Below are positions 33,901-46,230 of a stretch of DNA of 64,000 bases, one piece after another. Location of the stretch: NCBI GenBank assembly GCA_016648135.1, contig JADDOH010002329.1, forward strand, positions 124,001-188,000, read 5' to 3'. The position numbers were made by a program, and so were the translations under genes. The notes below the pieces were generated by a model. It was not told the DNA's origin. It did no database searches and saw only the letters and a program-made list of their open reading frames with translations. The first letter of the stretch is position 1. Every line of letters starts with the position of its first letter. This DNA is from Agrypnia vestita. Its lineage: Eukaryota; Arthropoda; Insecta; Trichoptera; Phryganeidae.

Positions 33901-34551
33901 ATGTGTACTTCTTGCACGGTTTGGTTATAATACATGAAAAATGTACATGAGTTTTATCCTACAATTAAAACGATCAAATTTTAATTTTAAAAATTCTGGG
34001 GTGCGATCCCCCGCCTACTATAATGTAATCAATCATTGTTTCGTTGCGCCGAAAGCTAGACCAGTAATTTAGAGATATCCAATATCTGGTAAATAAAACT
34101 GAAGTATGAATAAAAAACAATCGCCACTTCAAAATGCAAATTATATTTACTTATAATGTAAATGAAACCATACAATAATGGTCAAGCTTTACTTCCTGGT
34201 GTATCTACTACACAGAGCGTGGGTTTATTACTTTTATTTTTGGGTATTTAAAACCGAAGAGACCATTATTATAATTAATTTTATCATCACGAAAGTGTCG
34301 GTTTTAACCCAACTTATATACTTATTGTGTACTCGTACACGTACTTTTCTATTTTATCGATGTACAGTGGTCGTACAGCCAGATAAGGGTGAGTCAGGGT
34401 AACTGGAAAAAAATTACGGCTATATATAGTTTGTGAAAAGTTGTAATGTCTTTTTTAATGGTGAAGAATCGATAAATAAAAATCATTGTTGTTGTATATA
34501 AGATCGTTTCACCTACATTTTTATATCTAAAATCAATTAATTATATATACA
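33901..34551. other. Unassigned AT-rich DNA
   Basis: A 74-codon hydrophobic frame (34178-34402) has no family resemblance. Confidence 0.4.
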
Positions 34552-35086
34552 GGGTTATTTGTAAAACATTAATAACCTCGCACGACTATATTCCTGCCGT
34601 GATTATGAGTCGAAAATGTTCAAGCTATTATGACCTAATATCAACAGTTATGGAAATATGCGACATCAAAATTTGTATTTTTTTTTCAATATTTCTGACT
34701 TATTTTTTGTAAAACGTTGGACTATCGTTACAGTAACTCATGTCGATTACGAAAAATTCATTCGTTTCAGTACAACTTAAATAAAATGATAAAAACCCTG
34801 AAAAAATTCCAATTGGAATATTTTCCAATTGGAATTGGAGGTTTTTATTTTTTTATTTCACTTGTATTAAAGGGAATAATTTTTTCATATTCGATATATG
34901 TTACTGTATTGATAGTCCAACGTTTTACAAAAAATAAGTCAGAAATATTGAAAAAAAAATGCAAACTTTGATGTCGCATATCTCTTGAACTATTGATATT
35001 AGGTCATAATAGCTTGAACATTTTCGACTCATAATCAAGGCAGGAATATAGTCATGCGAGGTTATTAATGTTTTACAAATAACCCT
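34552..35086. mobile_element. Foldback family J, full copy
   Basis: The ends CAGGGTTATTTGTAAAACAT and ATGTTTTACAAATAACCCT are inverted repeats. The similarity extends through arms of about 180 bp (34552-34735 and 34905-35086), including GCGACATCAAA/TTTGATGTCGC and AACGTTGGACTATC/GATAGTCCAACGTT. The centre has two CCAATTGGAAT palindromes. TA-rich flanks would fit TA target-site preference. No transposase frame is present. Confidence 0.85.
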
Positions 35087-35105
35087 ATATATATATAATA
35101 TATAG

Positions 35106-35137
<32 letters not shown>

Positions 35138-35175
35138 ATATATAGATATATATATAGATATATATATATATATTA
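35087..35175. repeat. TA microsatellite
   Basis: A nearly pure (TA)n run with a few GATA interruptions. Confidence 0.95.
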
Positions 35176-36400
35176 ATAATATTACTGATAAAATATAGCA
35201 GTTCACTTTAGTTATAATTGAATAATATTTAAATAATTAATAATATTAAATAATCGGTTTAACTATTTTAAACCGTGTTGCACGCTTGAGGGGCGTTTAA
35301 AAAATACACATGAATTTTAAAAGTCTCTGTTCTATTAGTAATACCTTTTTGATCTTGTGTGCGAGTGAGCAGCACTTTAGTGGTTAAAAGGCGTGTGCAG
35401 TTTACATAGAGACCTTTTATTTTAGGAACAAATCAAACATCGATCCTAAGAAAACACTTCGGGTTTCGGTCAAAAGAGGAGCGTTATTTCATTGATGTGC
35501 GGCCGACAGTACCTCGCCACAGCAACGTGTTTAAATATAGTGAAAAATTCCGGCTGTACTCAATCAAATTGAAAATTATAATACAATTTTATTCTGTAGT
35601 TGAAAACGTGGATTCAAATAGTGTAAACCATTGACGTATTATAATATAGACACGTCATTCCCATACTAGCCGGCTTTCATATGTAGCAAATATTGCATTG
35701 AAAGACGCAACAAATCACATAATCAAGTAATCACGTAAAAATCAGGTAATTTGAAGTCACGGTGACTAAAATAACATATTCATTCTTACAATAGTGTACG
35801 ATACCCTGTTCCTTTTTCCCCGGGTCTTTTTTTTTCGGCGTAGCATCGCGCCCGTCCGTTCAATAACGAATGCAAGTAAGGTTACCTTACTTTTGAGTTG
35901 CCAAGATTTCACGCTTGTAACGTATCTAGAGTTTATTATATCATTGGTGTAAACTGTGTACAATGTGCAGGCCTTCGAGGTGTAGTACCAAAAAAAATGA
36001 AATGGTGGACCGATTCCATAGTTCTAAACAGAAAACCTCCAAGAATAACTAAATATGGTGTATATTGTATAGTGTAATAACCAAATATTGCCTCTTGCAA
36101 ACAATTATTAAACAAAAATATGTTGAAGAACATAATGGACGGAGGGGTAGAAAGAAAGATACTGGAAGTGAACCGGTTTAGTTAGTAGTCGAGGAGTTAT
36201 TTCAAATTGCCAGTAACACATGTCACTCCACAAACGATGGATATTGACTATGGTTCATTGATTTCAATGCCTGAATACATTACTAGGAGAAGATGACTAT
36301 TTTATAGGGTTTTTCGATACTTATCTAATCACACACCGTATATACATATATATTTTACATTATTCAAGGACTAATTTAACATGAGTTCATATTTTTCTAA
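35176..36400. other. Unassigned DNA
   Basis: Short frames at 35766-36133 on the minus strand are unrecognised. Confidence 0.4.
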
Positions 36401-36404
36401 AAAT

Positions 36405-36730
36405 CTTCAATTCAGTCTGTCAATAAATGTCTGAAAGAGACGAAACTATTTATATAAAAAACATGTATGGAAGTGTTTTTATAGGATGGCCAAGGGATTA
36501 TGACCTATATGAGCTGGCTTAAGTGATCGCTCTACACAAAGCAACGTTCACCAATTCCATCGTAAGAATATCCACACAGTATAATTTTTTTTTAAATTTC
36601 TATACATGTTCCAAATCTGAAACCTTTCGTTTATTTCAAGAGACTATGCTAGAGACATTTGTAGTCTATTTTCATGAACTAGAATATATAGATTTCGCAG
36701 CTGATATTGACACCTCTATATCTAACTAAT
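36405..36730. mobile_element. Foldback subfamily C2 copy
   Basis: AAAGAGACGAAACTATTTAT, then AACATGTATGGAAGTG and GAGCTGGCTTAAGTGATCGC are diverged C arm blocks. The inner part (GAGACATTTGTAGTCTATTT and ATATAGATTTCGCAGCTG) is shared with 48840-49300 but not with the main C copies, which defines a subfamily. Confidence 0.65.
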
Positions 36731-37555
36731 GTTCATTTGACTATTAATGATCAATGAAACTATTTTTGATGCGAAATTCTTGACGTTAAATACAAAGTTT
36801 TTGTTCTGGTAAAAAAAAAATATATAATAAAACATATGAGACAGAAACGCTTGGGTCACTCCCAACCGGTCACTATTTAACCAATGGCGATCCAGTAAAG
36901 TAAATAGCAGGCGCGCGCATAAAATATAAAATCGCTTGTTATATTGATTTTATTAGCATATTTTATCACAGTCTTATTACAGCTATTGAATTATTAAAAC
37001 ATTAATACTACTAAATATTATTGCAATCTCAAAATTAGTCATGAAATTTAATCTTATCCACAAATCTACGTTTAAACGTACTTTTGCAAAATCTAAAAAT
37101 ACGCAGCGATAAAGAAGCATAGACATTGAAGAAACCTTAACATGGCGCACGGTTCTAAATCAGTTAAATGTGGTAAATTGAAGCCGGGTTGCCAGCTAAC
37201 AAGCGCCGATTGTTAACACTGATACAAGAAGTAGGCGGTTTATTCGGCGGAGGTCCGTGTCTTTTCCTTTGATCAGAAGATAGCGATGTTCTTCGCGTAG
37301 TTTTCAATATTTCGCCTTCCGTTTACAAAACAGAAGCGACACGTTATTGAACGATTTCCACGAATAAATTTTGTACTTCGTGGAAGTATATTTGTTTTTT
37401 TTTAGTTTAGTAAGTATGCTTCAAGCATGTTTTTTAGAAATTTCCAAAGGCACGTATGTAGTTAATCTCACCCATTTCAAACTAGTCTGAATATAATTTG
37501 ATGTACTATCATGTACACAAATGTAAATTTATTTATTAAGTGCGTCAAACATATA
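36731..37555. other. Unassigned DNA with GC-richer patch
   Basis: The region at 37130-37380 is less AT-rich and unique-looking. No gene was recognised. Confidence 0.4.
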
Positions 37556-37559
37556 TCAG

Positions 37560-37760
37560 TATTTTAAATATTTTCAAGCTAAGCTAAAAACGTGGGCTTT
37601 GAAAATATAAATAATTTGGTAGTTGGTTTTCTGGAACGATGTTCGTACCCCCGACCACAAGATAACTGGGCGGTTGTCTTAACCACTAACTACGAACTAC
37701 TAAACTACCGTTTTAGTAAACCACTAACCACTAACTAATAATCTACCGTTTTAGTAAACA
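37560..37760 (-). mobile_element. SINE family G-like copy, antisense
   Basis: TTCAAGCTAAGCTAAAAACG, then a reversed B-box region (GTTCGTACCCCCGACCACAA) and TTAACCACTAACTACGAACT follow the family G order. A short tandem duplication of ACTACCGTTTTAGTAAAC follows at 37704-37757. Confidence 0.5.
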
Positions 37761-38244
37761 GTATAACATGATACCTACTCATATTTCAATACTCATGATA
37801 AAATTCATATTTAACCGATGCAATAAGTAATCATTTTCCCCTAATCTATTATTCTAAGTATAACATAAAATATAGATTAATTGTCATGGAAATTATTTTG
37901 TGGCGCAATATAATTTTTTTTATATAACTTTTACTGCATACACGTTGAGTTATTCTTTTTTAACTACATACTTTAGTTCCTAAAAGGATTTTAGGAACTA
38001 TATTTCCTCTGGCACTGCATATTTAAAAAGTAATGAGCATAGCATCTGGATACACATTTTATTTATTTTATTCAGAACATTTTATTTGTTTTAATTTTAA
38101 TACTTGAACAGACCACGAGTTTATTTTTTTTTGCTTGTATTTATTACTATTTATTTATTTATTACTTAAACCTTACTGTTACACATTACTATATCGAAAT
38201 TCGCCATAAAGTCAACTAGTTCAGAGAAAATCAGTAGATGTTTT

Positions 38245-38335
38245 AGATGAATCACTGGAAATAGAACCCGGATCCTTCGACCTGAGAAACTAGTGTCGTT
38301 TCCACCGAGCTGCAAGGCCGATATACACATACACA
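38245..38335 (-). mobile_element. tRNA-derived SINE head, family F-like
   Basis: On the minus strand CTTGCAGCTCGGTGGAAACG (A-box region), ACTAGTTTCTCAGGTC and GGATCCGGGTTCTATTTCC (B-box) follow the order of family F heads. Confidence 0.5.
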
Positions 38336-38429
38336 TAATAATATTTATAATATATAATCCAAATTGCCATTTTAATTCATATTCTTAAATTATTTTAATT
38401 TCTTATTTTGTTTCCTTAATGTTTAAAAA

Positions 38430-38605
38430 AGTGCGTTTACGAAATACGCATCCCATCAATATTCCTACTATTTTCAAACTAAGCTAAACGCTTTTCCTAC
38501 GAAAACGTGACAAACCTCCTGTTCTCCTGGAGTGAATCTCGAACCCCCAACCACTGGACCACTAGGAGAGCATGTCAACCACTGTACCGATAAGCAGCAT
38601 CATAT
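38430..38605 (-). mobile_element. SINE family G copy, antisense
   Basis: CATCAATATTCCTACTATTT, then AACTAAGCTAAACGCTTTTC, ATCTCGAACCCCCAACCACT and GTCAACCACTGTACCGATAA are the full run of family G blocks. Confidence 0.65.
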
Positions 38606-38799
38606 AACAATATTTAATTTTAAGCGTCATTCTACGCGATAACTTTGGCATCAATAATTATTATACATTACAGGCTCGAATCTGAGACTAATGGATCAGT
38701 GGGTGCCTCGACCACAAACCGTATTGTATAACAATATTTAATACTTTCACAGCACAGCGATAGATCGGTAATCACCGAAATGCTAGGAAGCCATCCAGT

Positions 38800-38907
38800 C
38801 TAGGAGTCGAACAAGAAGACGTCGTGCGCGTATCTGACGAGCAGGAAATACAAATACATGGAAATCGGGTACTCCAGGGCGCGTTTTCCCCACGACCGAT
38901 TCGTATC
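38800..38907 (-). CDS. Candidate terminal coding exon, unidentified
   Basis: On the minus strand a strong 3' splice-site sequence (TTTTTGTTTACTTTCAG, ending at 38908) is followed by a GC-richer frame of 35 codons. It reads DTNRSWGKRALEYPISMYLY, then FLLVRYAHDVFLFDS, and then TAG. The residues are compositionally protein-like, with a hydrophobic stretch in the middle. The preceding exon was not found, and I do not recognise a family. The other two frames are also open for about 40 codons, which weakens the case. If real, the parent gene would lie at higher coordinates on the minus strand and could own the GC-rich block at 39-39.5 kb. Confidence 0.25.
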   Translation of the reverse strand, partial: DTNRSWGKRALEYPISMYLYFLLVRYAHDVFLFDS

Positions 38908-38979
38908 CTGAAAGTAAACAAAAATGATTATTAACGATCTGATGTATGACGGCCCATAAATTCCGCGTAAGGCGCAATT

Positions 38980-39600
38980 ATTTTTCGTTATATCTAGATG
39001 CCTCGATGCCTAATGCAAACATCACAAATTTACTTGTCGATGATTTATAAGTCGGGCGCGCGGCTGTCGATTTATATAGGCTGCATGTTATTTGTACGGC
39101 GCCCCTCGCGCCACTTTGGAAAAAACGGCCGCCCCGTGTAACCCGTTCAAACTGCCTCCCCTATCGCCCTCTTCGTGAAATATTAAAAATCAAATTGCGC
39201 TTCTCTTTATTCCTCGCCACCCTCTCCCCTCTCCCCCCGCACCCCAACTCCCCCCCGACACCCCCGGTATAATATAAAAATGAAAAATGTATTCGGAAAA
39301 AATTAATGTCCGTCTATTATTTATAATTTGTGTTTTATGTATATAAGCCGAACCACCGTCCCCTCCCCCGCTCGCGCGCGGCGGCCTGTCGCCGTCCCGC
39401 TCGCTCCCGCGCGCCGGCCGCGCCGCCGGAGCCCGTCCCGCTCGCTCCGCACCCCAGAGACAAGTAAAAGAATACGTACACAGCGGATGAATGTGTGCGA
39501 TTTTTAAAATATGAATGCGGAATCGAAATGAAATTTGATATAAAAATGTTCCCTCCATTCCAGCTCGCATTTAGGTGTGTCGGTGTGTGTGGCCGGTTTT
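38980..39600. other. CpG-rich block
   Basis: CpG-dense sequence at 39040-39160 and 39350-39460 surrounds an AT-rich core with a C-rich tract (39220-39270). The 126-codon minus frame at 39190-39570 is low in complexity and probably not coding. It looks like a promoter-type or conserved regulatory block. Confidence 0.4.
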
Positions 39601-40934
39601 ATATTTTATCCATTTTCCACCTCGCGTTTTAAAACAATTATTTTAAAATCGTTTCACGTACCTAATCTGATTTTTTGGCTTTTGTTCGATTAAATTTCCT
39701 TCTTCGCCGACCGACACGTGCGCCAAAACATGGAGTGAAACGCATTACGGAATTTTTAAATTGTATAATCCGAAAACGTTCTGTATTTATAACAATTTTT
39801 TCATCGTTCATCACTTAGCTACAATCGAATCTCCCGCCGCTTTATAATTCCCGTGTAACACTATTATTCTCCCTCTGCGGTGTAATAAAATAACTACTGA
39901 CGTAATGGCACCATCTCGAGGGCGTGCGAAGAAACAAAACCATTTTTTAAGTTCGTATTTTATTTCGGAACATTTGTTATAGACATAAAAGTGGATTTGA
40001 AGTATTTAATTAACGCGATATATATAATAACAGAAAGCTCTTTCGAACGCAAAGATTGTGGCCCCCAACCGATAATTATACTCGCAGCCATCATTAATAT
40101 AACGTATCCCTTATAGCGTGAATCGATTCACGTGCCCAATTAAATATTTCAACGTTATAATTACTTTTACGATCCTTTTTGTAATACCCCTCAAATTTTA
40201 CCCTTTTTATCATTCCGGTTTATTTATTGCCCAAAATAAAGAAACACTATTCCGAAATACGAATTTGATGTCTGGTGTATTCTCTCATTATCCCGCGCAC
40301 ATTTCTACAAATGGAGCAAGGAGAGTGATTGAGTTCATCTGAAGTTAAAACCCTTTTGACTGAACGGCCGTGGTATGAAAACTTGACTGCATTATAACAC
40401 GAGTAATAAATTGACAAGCCGCGCACCCTTCGATTTTCTCCGCAAGAAGCGGCGATATTGGAGAAGTGTTCTCTATGCCGCTGCCACTTCTACCTATGTG
40501 CTGTGCAGACCGAAACTGGCACGGTTTATCAATGAGGAGCTTAAAAAGAAGGTGGTATTATTACAATGTCTTAATAGACTTTACGACGATCTAACCGTCT
40601 TACTAGATCTGCTTAGGATGTCGATCGTCATCTATCATCATCTTGGTTATTTCATTTATCTTCTTTCTTTCCATTCTCTAAGGTTCTTGAGTCTCGAAAT
40701 TCTCCTTCAGCAAGATCTCATCACTTCTTGATTATACTTTGTTTGACAATGTTCAGCATCCCATAAATCTCATGGTACCTTTATGGTGCTGATCATTTAT
40801 TTGTCTTTCTTTATTCTCATTAACATTTATGTGTCATTCTTAACTTTATGTAAAGAACGAATGCTTCGAACTTTATAATGAGGTGTCAATTATCAATAGT
40901 AACAAAATGAGGTATGATAATGAGTTATCTATTA
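39601..40934. other. Unassigned DNA
   Basis: A 106-codon plus frame at 40411-40731 starts with a basic stretch (FLRKKRRYWR) but matches no family I know. The part at 40020-40340 is unique-looking and holds the palindrome listed separately. Confidence 0.35.
40117..40132. promoter_or_regulatory. 16-bp perfect palindrome overlapping an E-box
   Basis: CGTGAATCGATTCACG is a perfect inverted repeat. With the next two bases it forms a CACGTG E-box (40129-40134). It lies in a unique, moderately GC-rich region. Binding of a dimeric factor is only a possibility. Confidence 0.35.
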
Positions 40935-41045
40935 TCAGTAGTGACAAAAAATATATAATTCGTCTCTATGAGACATAATATATCATGTCGTCAAAAATAT
41001 TTGTCGGGCTCTTGAAAAATTTGGACATACTCAAAATATTCTGCT
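40935..41045 (-). mobile_element. Family C end fragment
   Basis: TTCGTCTCTATGAGACATAA and GACATACTCAAAATATTCTG are the right end and flank of family C. The rest is missing. Confidence 0.55.
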
Positions 41046-42135
41046 GTTTTAGTGATTTTTTAGGTGATTATTCAGATGAGTATGATTTTCATTAATTTTA
41101 TAGAATTCTTTATAGCGACTTAAAACGTCACAATTTACATGTCGCTAACGACATCCTATATAACATGTACACATATAACATTTTATAGGTACGACTGTTA
41201 AAATATTTATATATCATATTTCTAATTTTAATAATAAATTTATTCCAATGTAACCAGGCTGCGTGTGTACATATTACATAACAATTATACAATAATACAT
41301 GTAAAGCAGAAGAAGAGAATAATATGTAGAGAAAGAGAATATAAAAAATAAATCAACTATTACTAATAAAAAATCACAAAAAGGTTCATTTCATAAAAAA
41401 TGAGCATTTATCGCAAATAAATTACGGTTATTTATTTTAATGTAATTAATAAAATACTTTGAATATATTATATCCACATGAATTTATATGTTAACCAGCC
41501 GATTTCAGAAACAATCTTTTCCTTAATCAAGCTCATTAGTTTTTTATCATCTTGATGAAGGATATGATTTTTTCCGAAACTGGTTGGTTTAATATATCTC
41601 TAAAAAATATATCTGTGCTTATATGAACATACAGTTTTATAAATTTCTTTAAATATATATCAACTTTATTATACCTACATAAAACATAATGCAATTTTGT
41701 TCATTTTTAAATATTCTTCTAGAACACACAATATTCAAATGAAGTAAAAAATTTTGTTGTCAGAGTAAAAAAAATAACTGTTGTAATAAAAAATATATAT
41801 TTGAAAAATGAGATATTCATTATTATATATACACTTTAGAATACAATATATAAAATAATAGAATACAATACATAAAATAACTATTTACGTGGCATAATAA
41901 TAAAGCGTTCTCCTGGCGAGTATCATTGTGTTGACCAAATATTTTTTATAGGTTTAGATTTCATTGTTTGATTATTCTAATTATTTTGTATTACCTCGTG
42001 TGATTAAGAGGCACTGAGTTAGTCTGTTAACCACTGCCATGTCCCGCGTAGTCGTAGTAAAAAACGTAGTCAAGATTACCCTGGAACAACAACATCTATC
42101 TACCTTTGTAAAATTTAATGTTACATAAATAAATA
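41046..42135. other. AT-rich DNA with a hairpin repeat
   Basis: TTAACCAGCCGATTTCAGAA at about 41493 is mirrored by TTCCGAAACTGGTTGGTTTA at 41572. Between them lies a hammerhead-like motif (TTGATGA, GG/CC stem, GAAAC) at 41552-41580. The rest is unassigned. Confidence 0.45.
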
Positions 42136-42420
42136 TTCTTCAGACGCGGTTAAACCAATTAAAACAGCCCCACATTCGTTTGATTATTTGTCACGTGTCA
42201 TCGGGAACGGTTAATCCCCGCAGATATATTTGCACAAGTCACCTGGCCGGGGCCGGAGCGGAACTGGAATCGGCAAACCCGGCTGCACTATTGTGATGGG
42301 AAGGAGGACCCTTACGAGGCGCATTCAGGTCCCGAGTACCAATCCCGACACCCCACTACACAGACATCAAAGAAACTGTCGGAATGAATTCACTCAATAC
42401 ATTTTTCATTAGAAAGAAGC
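42136..42420. other. GC-richer unique block
   Basis: It is distinct from its AT-rich flanks. A 60-codon frame at 42230-42412 is unrecognised and basic. Non-coding unique DNA is likely. Confidence 0.3.
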
Positions 42421-43485
42421 GCATTTTTAGAAAACTTTTCCTTTTTTGCTAATAAAGCAATATCGCGAATGAGAGCTTAAGTGGCGCCGTCGTGTTCGCT
42501 GTTTCCCAACCTTTCGCGTCAATTTTAACAAATTGCAACAATGCATGCAAAAGAGATCAAAGGGAGATTATTTTAATTCTAAAAGAGTCAAAGCGATTAG
42601 CGCTGATGCATTTGTAGTAGCAGAATTGGCGATTCAGCCTATTCAGCCACATGTAGAAAACTGTAGCCTAAAATAGCACTCGTAGATCCCAATGAAAATA
42701 AAACATTCAAATTCCTTTTAGAATATTTATATACATAAAGAATATGTATATTACTAGAAACTCGTCTCCCTCCCTGATCATGTATATTATACACATCACG
42801 AGCCCCTTTATGTCTATGTTAAAGTTAAATTTGGAACAATCGGTTAAATGATGTTTTATATGTCATTGTCAAACTGACTTATCTATGATTATGTCTTATT
42901 GGTGCTGTCCTTTAATTGTGTAATTAACGTTTTTAATGTATAAAAAAAATTTTTTAACGTACAGAATATCAACATATTGTTATTGACCGTGATACTTTAT
43001 AGTCCAAATGTGATATTGAAGTACAATGTAAATTTCCATAATAAAACATTCGATAAATATATGTAATGGAAAATAAAATTAATAATTATGTTGTGTTGAC
43101 TATTTTCAAGGTAAGTTATGACAATAAAATATAATTATAAAATATATTTATACATATTTTGTAATGTTAAGCTTTTAGTTTTCCTTGAAAAGGAACGGTG
43201 GTTCTGAAATCAGTTGGTGCTACCAAAAATGTAGTGGTTTAAACTAAATGTATTTAAATTATAAAGCGCTTATTTGTGATTCTTCTTGTTTTCTTAAGAC
43301 GTTTTAGCCTTATGAGTGCATTATCCACCATATAAGACAAAGACGTAAGACAAAATACAGTCGTTTTGATGTAAATAGTAAATAACATACGTTTTGATGT
43401 AAATCGACGAATAAACAAGTCTTGTAAAAATCTAAGAATATTTATAGGGCCGTTCAGAAATTTATAGTTTGAGTTTAATGATGGA
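42421..43485. other. Unassigned AT-rich DNA
   Basis: Apart from a small direct repeat of CGTTTTGATGTAAAT at about 43363 and 43393, nothing was recognised. Confidence 0.4.
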
Positions 43486-43489
43486 TTTT

Positions 43490-43570
43490 CAACGGAATCT
43501 GAAATGTCGGCCAGAAAGATGGTTGAAACATGGTAAAATACCCCAGAAAATACAAACCAGAAGATGATGT
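43490..43570 (+). repeat. Interspersed repeat K fragment
   Basis: AATCTGAAATGTCGGCCAGA and AAACATGGTAAAATACCCCA are followed by ACAAACCAGAAGATG, as in the copies at 11395 and 61985. Confidence 0.55.
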
Positions 43571-44124
43571 GTAAATATTACAAAAAAAAAATATTATAAA
43601 AATATGTATGTTTACCTAGTAAAAATACAATGATATAAATTTCGGAATATTCTATAGAATATTCGCACATTAACTATATATGTGTTTGTTTTATTTTATT
43701 TAATAGCAGTTAGAAAACTATTACGTTTTGCAAAGCTGGTATTATAATTAAAATTGTAAAATAACACAGTTTATTCTATTTTTATAGAGAAGTATCGTAA
43801 TTTTAAAGTTAACCCTATCAAAATCCGCAACTGCGGACTTCCATTTGACGATTTTGATCAATTTTAAATTGTACCTATCCCTACGCCCAAAAGGTTCAAC
43901 TTAAGCCATCAAAATAAATCTGTGAAGTAAATCATCAAACATTCATCACAATTACTCGACAAAGTAATACCTGGCAAGCCTATGAATTATTTAGATTTAT
44001 AATATAACAATATTTTTATACAAGGTAATATACAGGCCATAATCTTTATTTATTTATCTTCTTAATTCATATTCGGTATTGCACAAATTTTTACATTATA
44101 TTTATCTAAAGAATTCTAATATCT

Positions 44125-44617
44125 CTTCAGAATATTTTGAGTTTGTTCAAATCTTTCAGAACAGTGCTGGATTTATGTCACAGAGACATTATTAATCAAT
44201 TAATGTATATTATAGATATCTCACAGAGACGAAACTGTATTAATTATGGGAAAGTAGGTATAGAAGTCATTTGGGTGTACATAGAACTTATGACCTATCT
44301 TTTTATGGTTGGCTTAAGTGATACTTTACACAATTGTAACATTCGCCATTTCCACCCATGATAGAATATACCATGCTTATTCTACGCATCTTATTCTACG
44401 CAATTTGAACATATATACAACTTCCAAAAAATGAATAAGCATGGTATATTCTATCATGGGTGGAAATGGCGAATGTTACAATTGTGTAAAGTGATCACTT
44501 AAGCCAACCATAAAAAGATAGGTCATAAGTCCTATGTACACCCAAATGACTTCTATACCTACTTTCCCATAATTAATACAGTTTCGTCTCTGTGAGATAT
44601 CTATAATATACATTAAT
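44125..44617. mobile_element. Foldback family C, intact palindrome
   Basis: Left arm 44199-44379 and right arm 44434-44617 are almost perfect inverted repeats, separated by a loop of about 54 bp. Arm landmarks are TAATGTATATTATAGATATC, ACAGAGACGAAACTG, GGGAAAGTAGGTATAGAAGT, GACCTATCTTTTTATGG and CATTCGCCATTTCCACCC. The left flank at 44125-44198 (TTTTGAGTTTGTTCAAATCT, GTGCTGGATTTATGTCAC) also accompanies other copies. No coding frame is present. The frame open at 44137-44361 is a by-product. Confidence 0.9.
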
Positions 44618-45885
44618 CTAATATCTCTATTTGGAAATATAATCAATCCTTTTTTTAAGATAAATATAGTTCAAAAACTCAATTTATTCAATATTAATAG
44701 TTGAAACTATTAATCCAATGTTGAATCCTATTTATATGAAATAATTAAACGTGTTATTGGATACAATGCGTCGTTAATGATGAATGAAAGCTCGCTATGT
44801 TCATCGTTATTCCAGTTTATGAATAAAGCAATACATTTAGCGGAATCGTGACAGTAATGGGATTAATATGAAATCACGTAATACTTATAATTTTGTATAT
44901 CGAACTGAATAACTTGGGTTCTGTGAAGCGCCCTCCATTTGAGTTTTTATGGTAATGAAATAGTTGTTTTGCCAGCGTTAAAATTTACACAATAATAAAA
45001 TTTACATCGTTATTATGTCATAAAACGTGGTAAATCGCTCAGGGTCGCTTACGATAAGATAGTGTGTTCCATGATTTTATTCGATACTCGCAGGAATATC
45101 ATTTTTTCCAACGGCTCTGCCGGTTGATGCTGCTAGTCCCCCCGGGAGGCTGATGCCTTCTTACCACACCGCTGTACCAATACGGTGCACTCTGAATTGA
45201 GAGAAGTTGATTTTATGTTTGGTTGTCGCTCCCGAGAGAAGCTCTCCAGCGCCAATCCGTTCTCAAGCACTAAGCTGATTTACTAATTTTCAAACCAAGT
45301 TTTTCACCGCATGGACGGCGTGTACATCTGTTTTCATCCGGTTTCGTCCAAGAAACGTAAAGAAGACGCTCGGGTCCCGTAGTTCTGGCATTTTAAATAT
45401 ATTTGAGCAGACTATCCTTAATTATAATTATGTATTTTGTTTTTTTTTTAATAAAGACATATCTTGAGGCGGGGACAGTGAATGGTTTTGTTCGAGCGGC
45501 CGTGCCGCTTCGCAACGGTTACACGACCGGTGCGGAGCAGCACGGTCCTGCTTGTTAGTTGAAAAAAATGTCAACCTGGAGACGATTGAGTAGGACCGAT
45601 ATGGAAGCTTTTGCTCTTAGAACGGTCCTGGATAAGCGGTGGGTACCATTCACTGAGCAGACTATCCTACTGAGGCGTTTCTTAGATAAATACAAAAAAA
45701 GGCGTCACTACTAAACCTACATCATTTTTGAAATAAGTTTTGGAAAACAATTGTCACCTCAGTTTTCTTTTTGGATACGTGTAAAAATAATTTTTTAAAT
45801 GTTAAATATGGATATTGCTGGGTTTGCTACCAAATTGTGGACATTGCTGCTTTTGCTATTTACATAATTGGATATTGCTGTCTTT
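44618..45885. other. Unassigned DNA
   Basis: GCAGACTATCCT occurs at about 45408 and 45658, bracketing a GC-richer stretch (45480-45660). The stretch at 45100-45300 is also GC-richer. No gene was recognised. It may be an old repeat. Confidence 0.35.
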
Positions 45886-45889
45886 GATA

Positions 45890-46085
45890 TGGTTTCTCTC
45901 GCTTTAGAACGAAGCGACCATTTCGTCAGTGACACATCCTAGGTAATTGGTTGAATAGTTGATTGTGTGAACTTTGAGGTTCAAAACTTTGCCTTTGAGG
46001 CAGTTATATCCACTTCAAGTGACTTGAGGTGAATACTCAAGAAAACGGTGCTATATAAATGATCAAATTATTATTATTATTTGTA
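45890..46085 (+). mobile_element. SINE family I
   Basis: The 3' part has AGGTGAATACTCAAGAAAAC, then GGTGCTATATAAATGATCAA and a (ATT)n tail. The reverse of the same end is seen at 58205-58320. The 5' head is not clearly tRNA-like. Confidence 0.55.
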
Positions 46086-46207
46086 TTTTACACTACGAGG
46101 ATATATCTGTTTTTGCTTTAATAACTTAGATTTGGAGACACAATTTTTTAAGGTATAGAGCTATAAGTTATTCGTTTTATCACACAGTTTCATTAATTTT
46201 ATCCAAA

Positions 46208-46230
46208 TTCTTTCTATTCTATTCTATTCT
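46208..46230. repeat. TTCTA pentanucleotide repeat
   Basis: About four tandem TTCTA units. Confidence 0.8.

Noticed and set aside
34925..35206. 93-codon Tyr/Ile-rich minus-strand frame
   Set aside because: It is produced by translating the (TA)n microsatellite.
39190..39570. 126-codon minus-strand frame, the longest in the window
   Set aside because: Its core is Gly/Ala/Arg low complexity from the CpG-rich block, and its ends are unrelated AT-rich sequence.
40411..40731. 106-codon plus-strand frame as a host gene
   Set aside because: No recognisable domain, and the second half resembles antisense low-complexity T-rich DNA. Insufficient support to call it.
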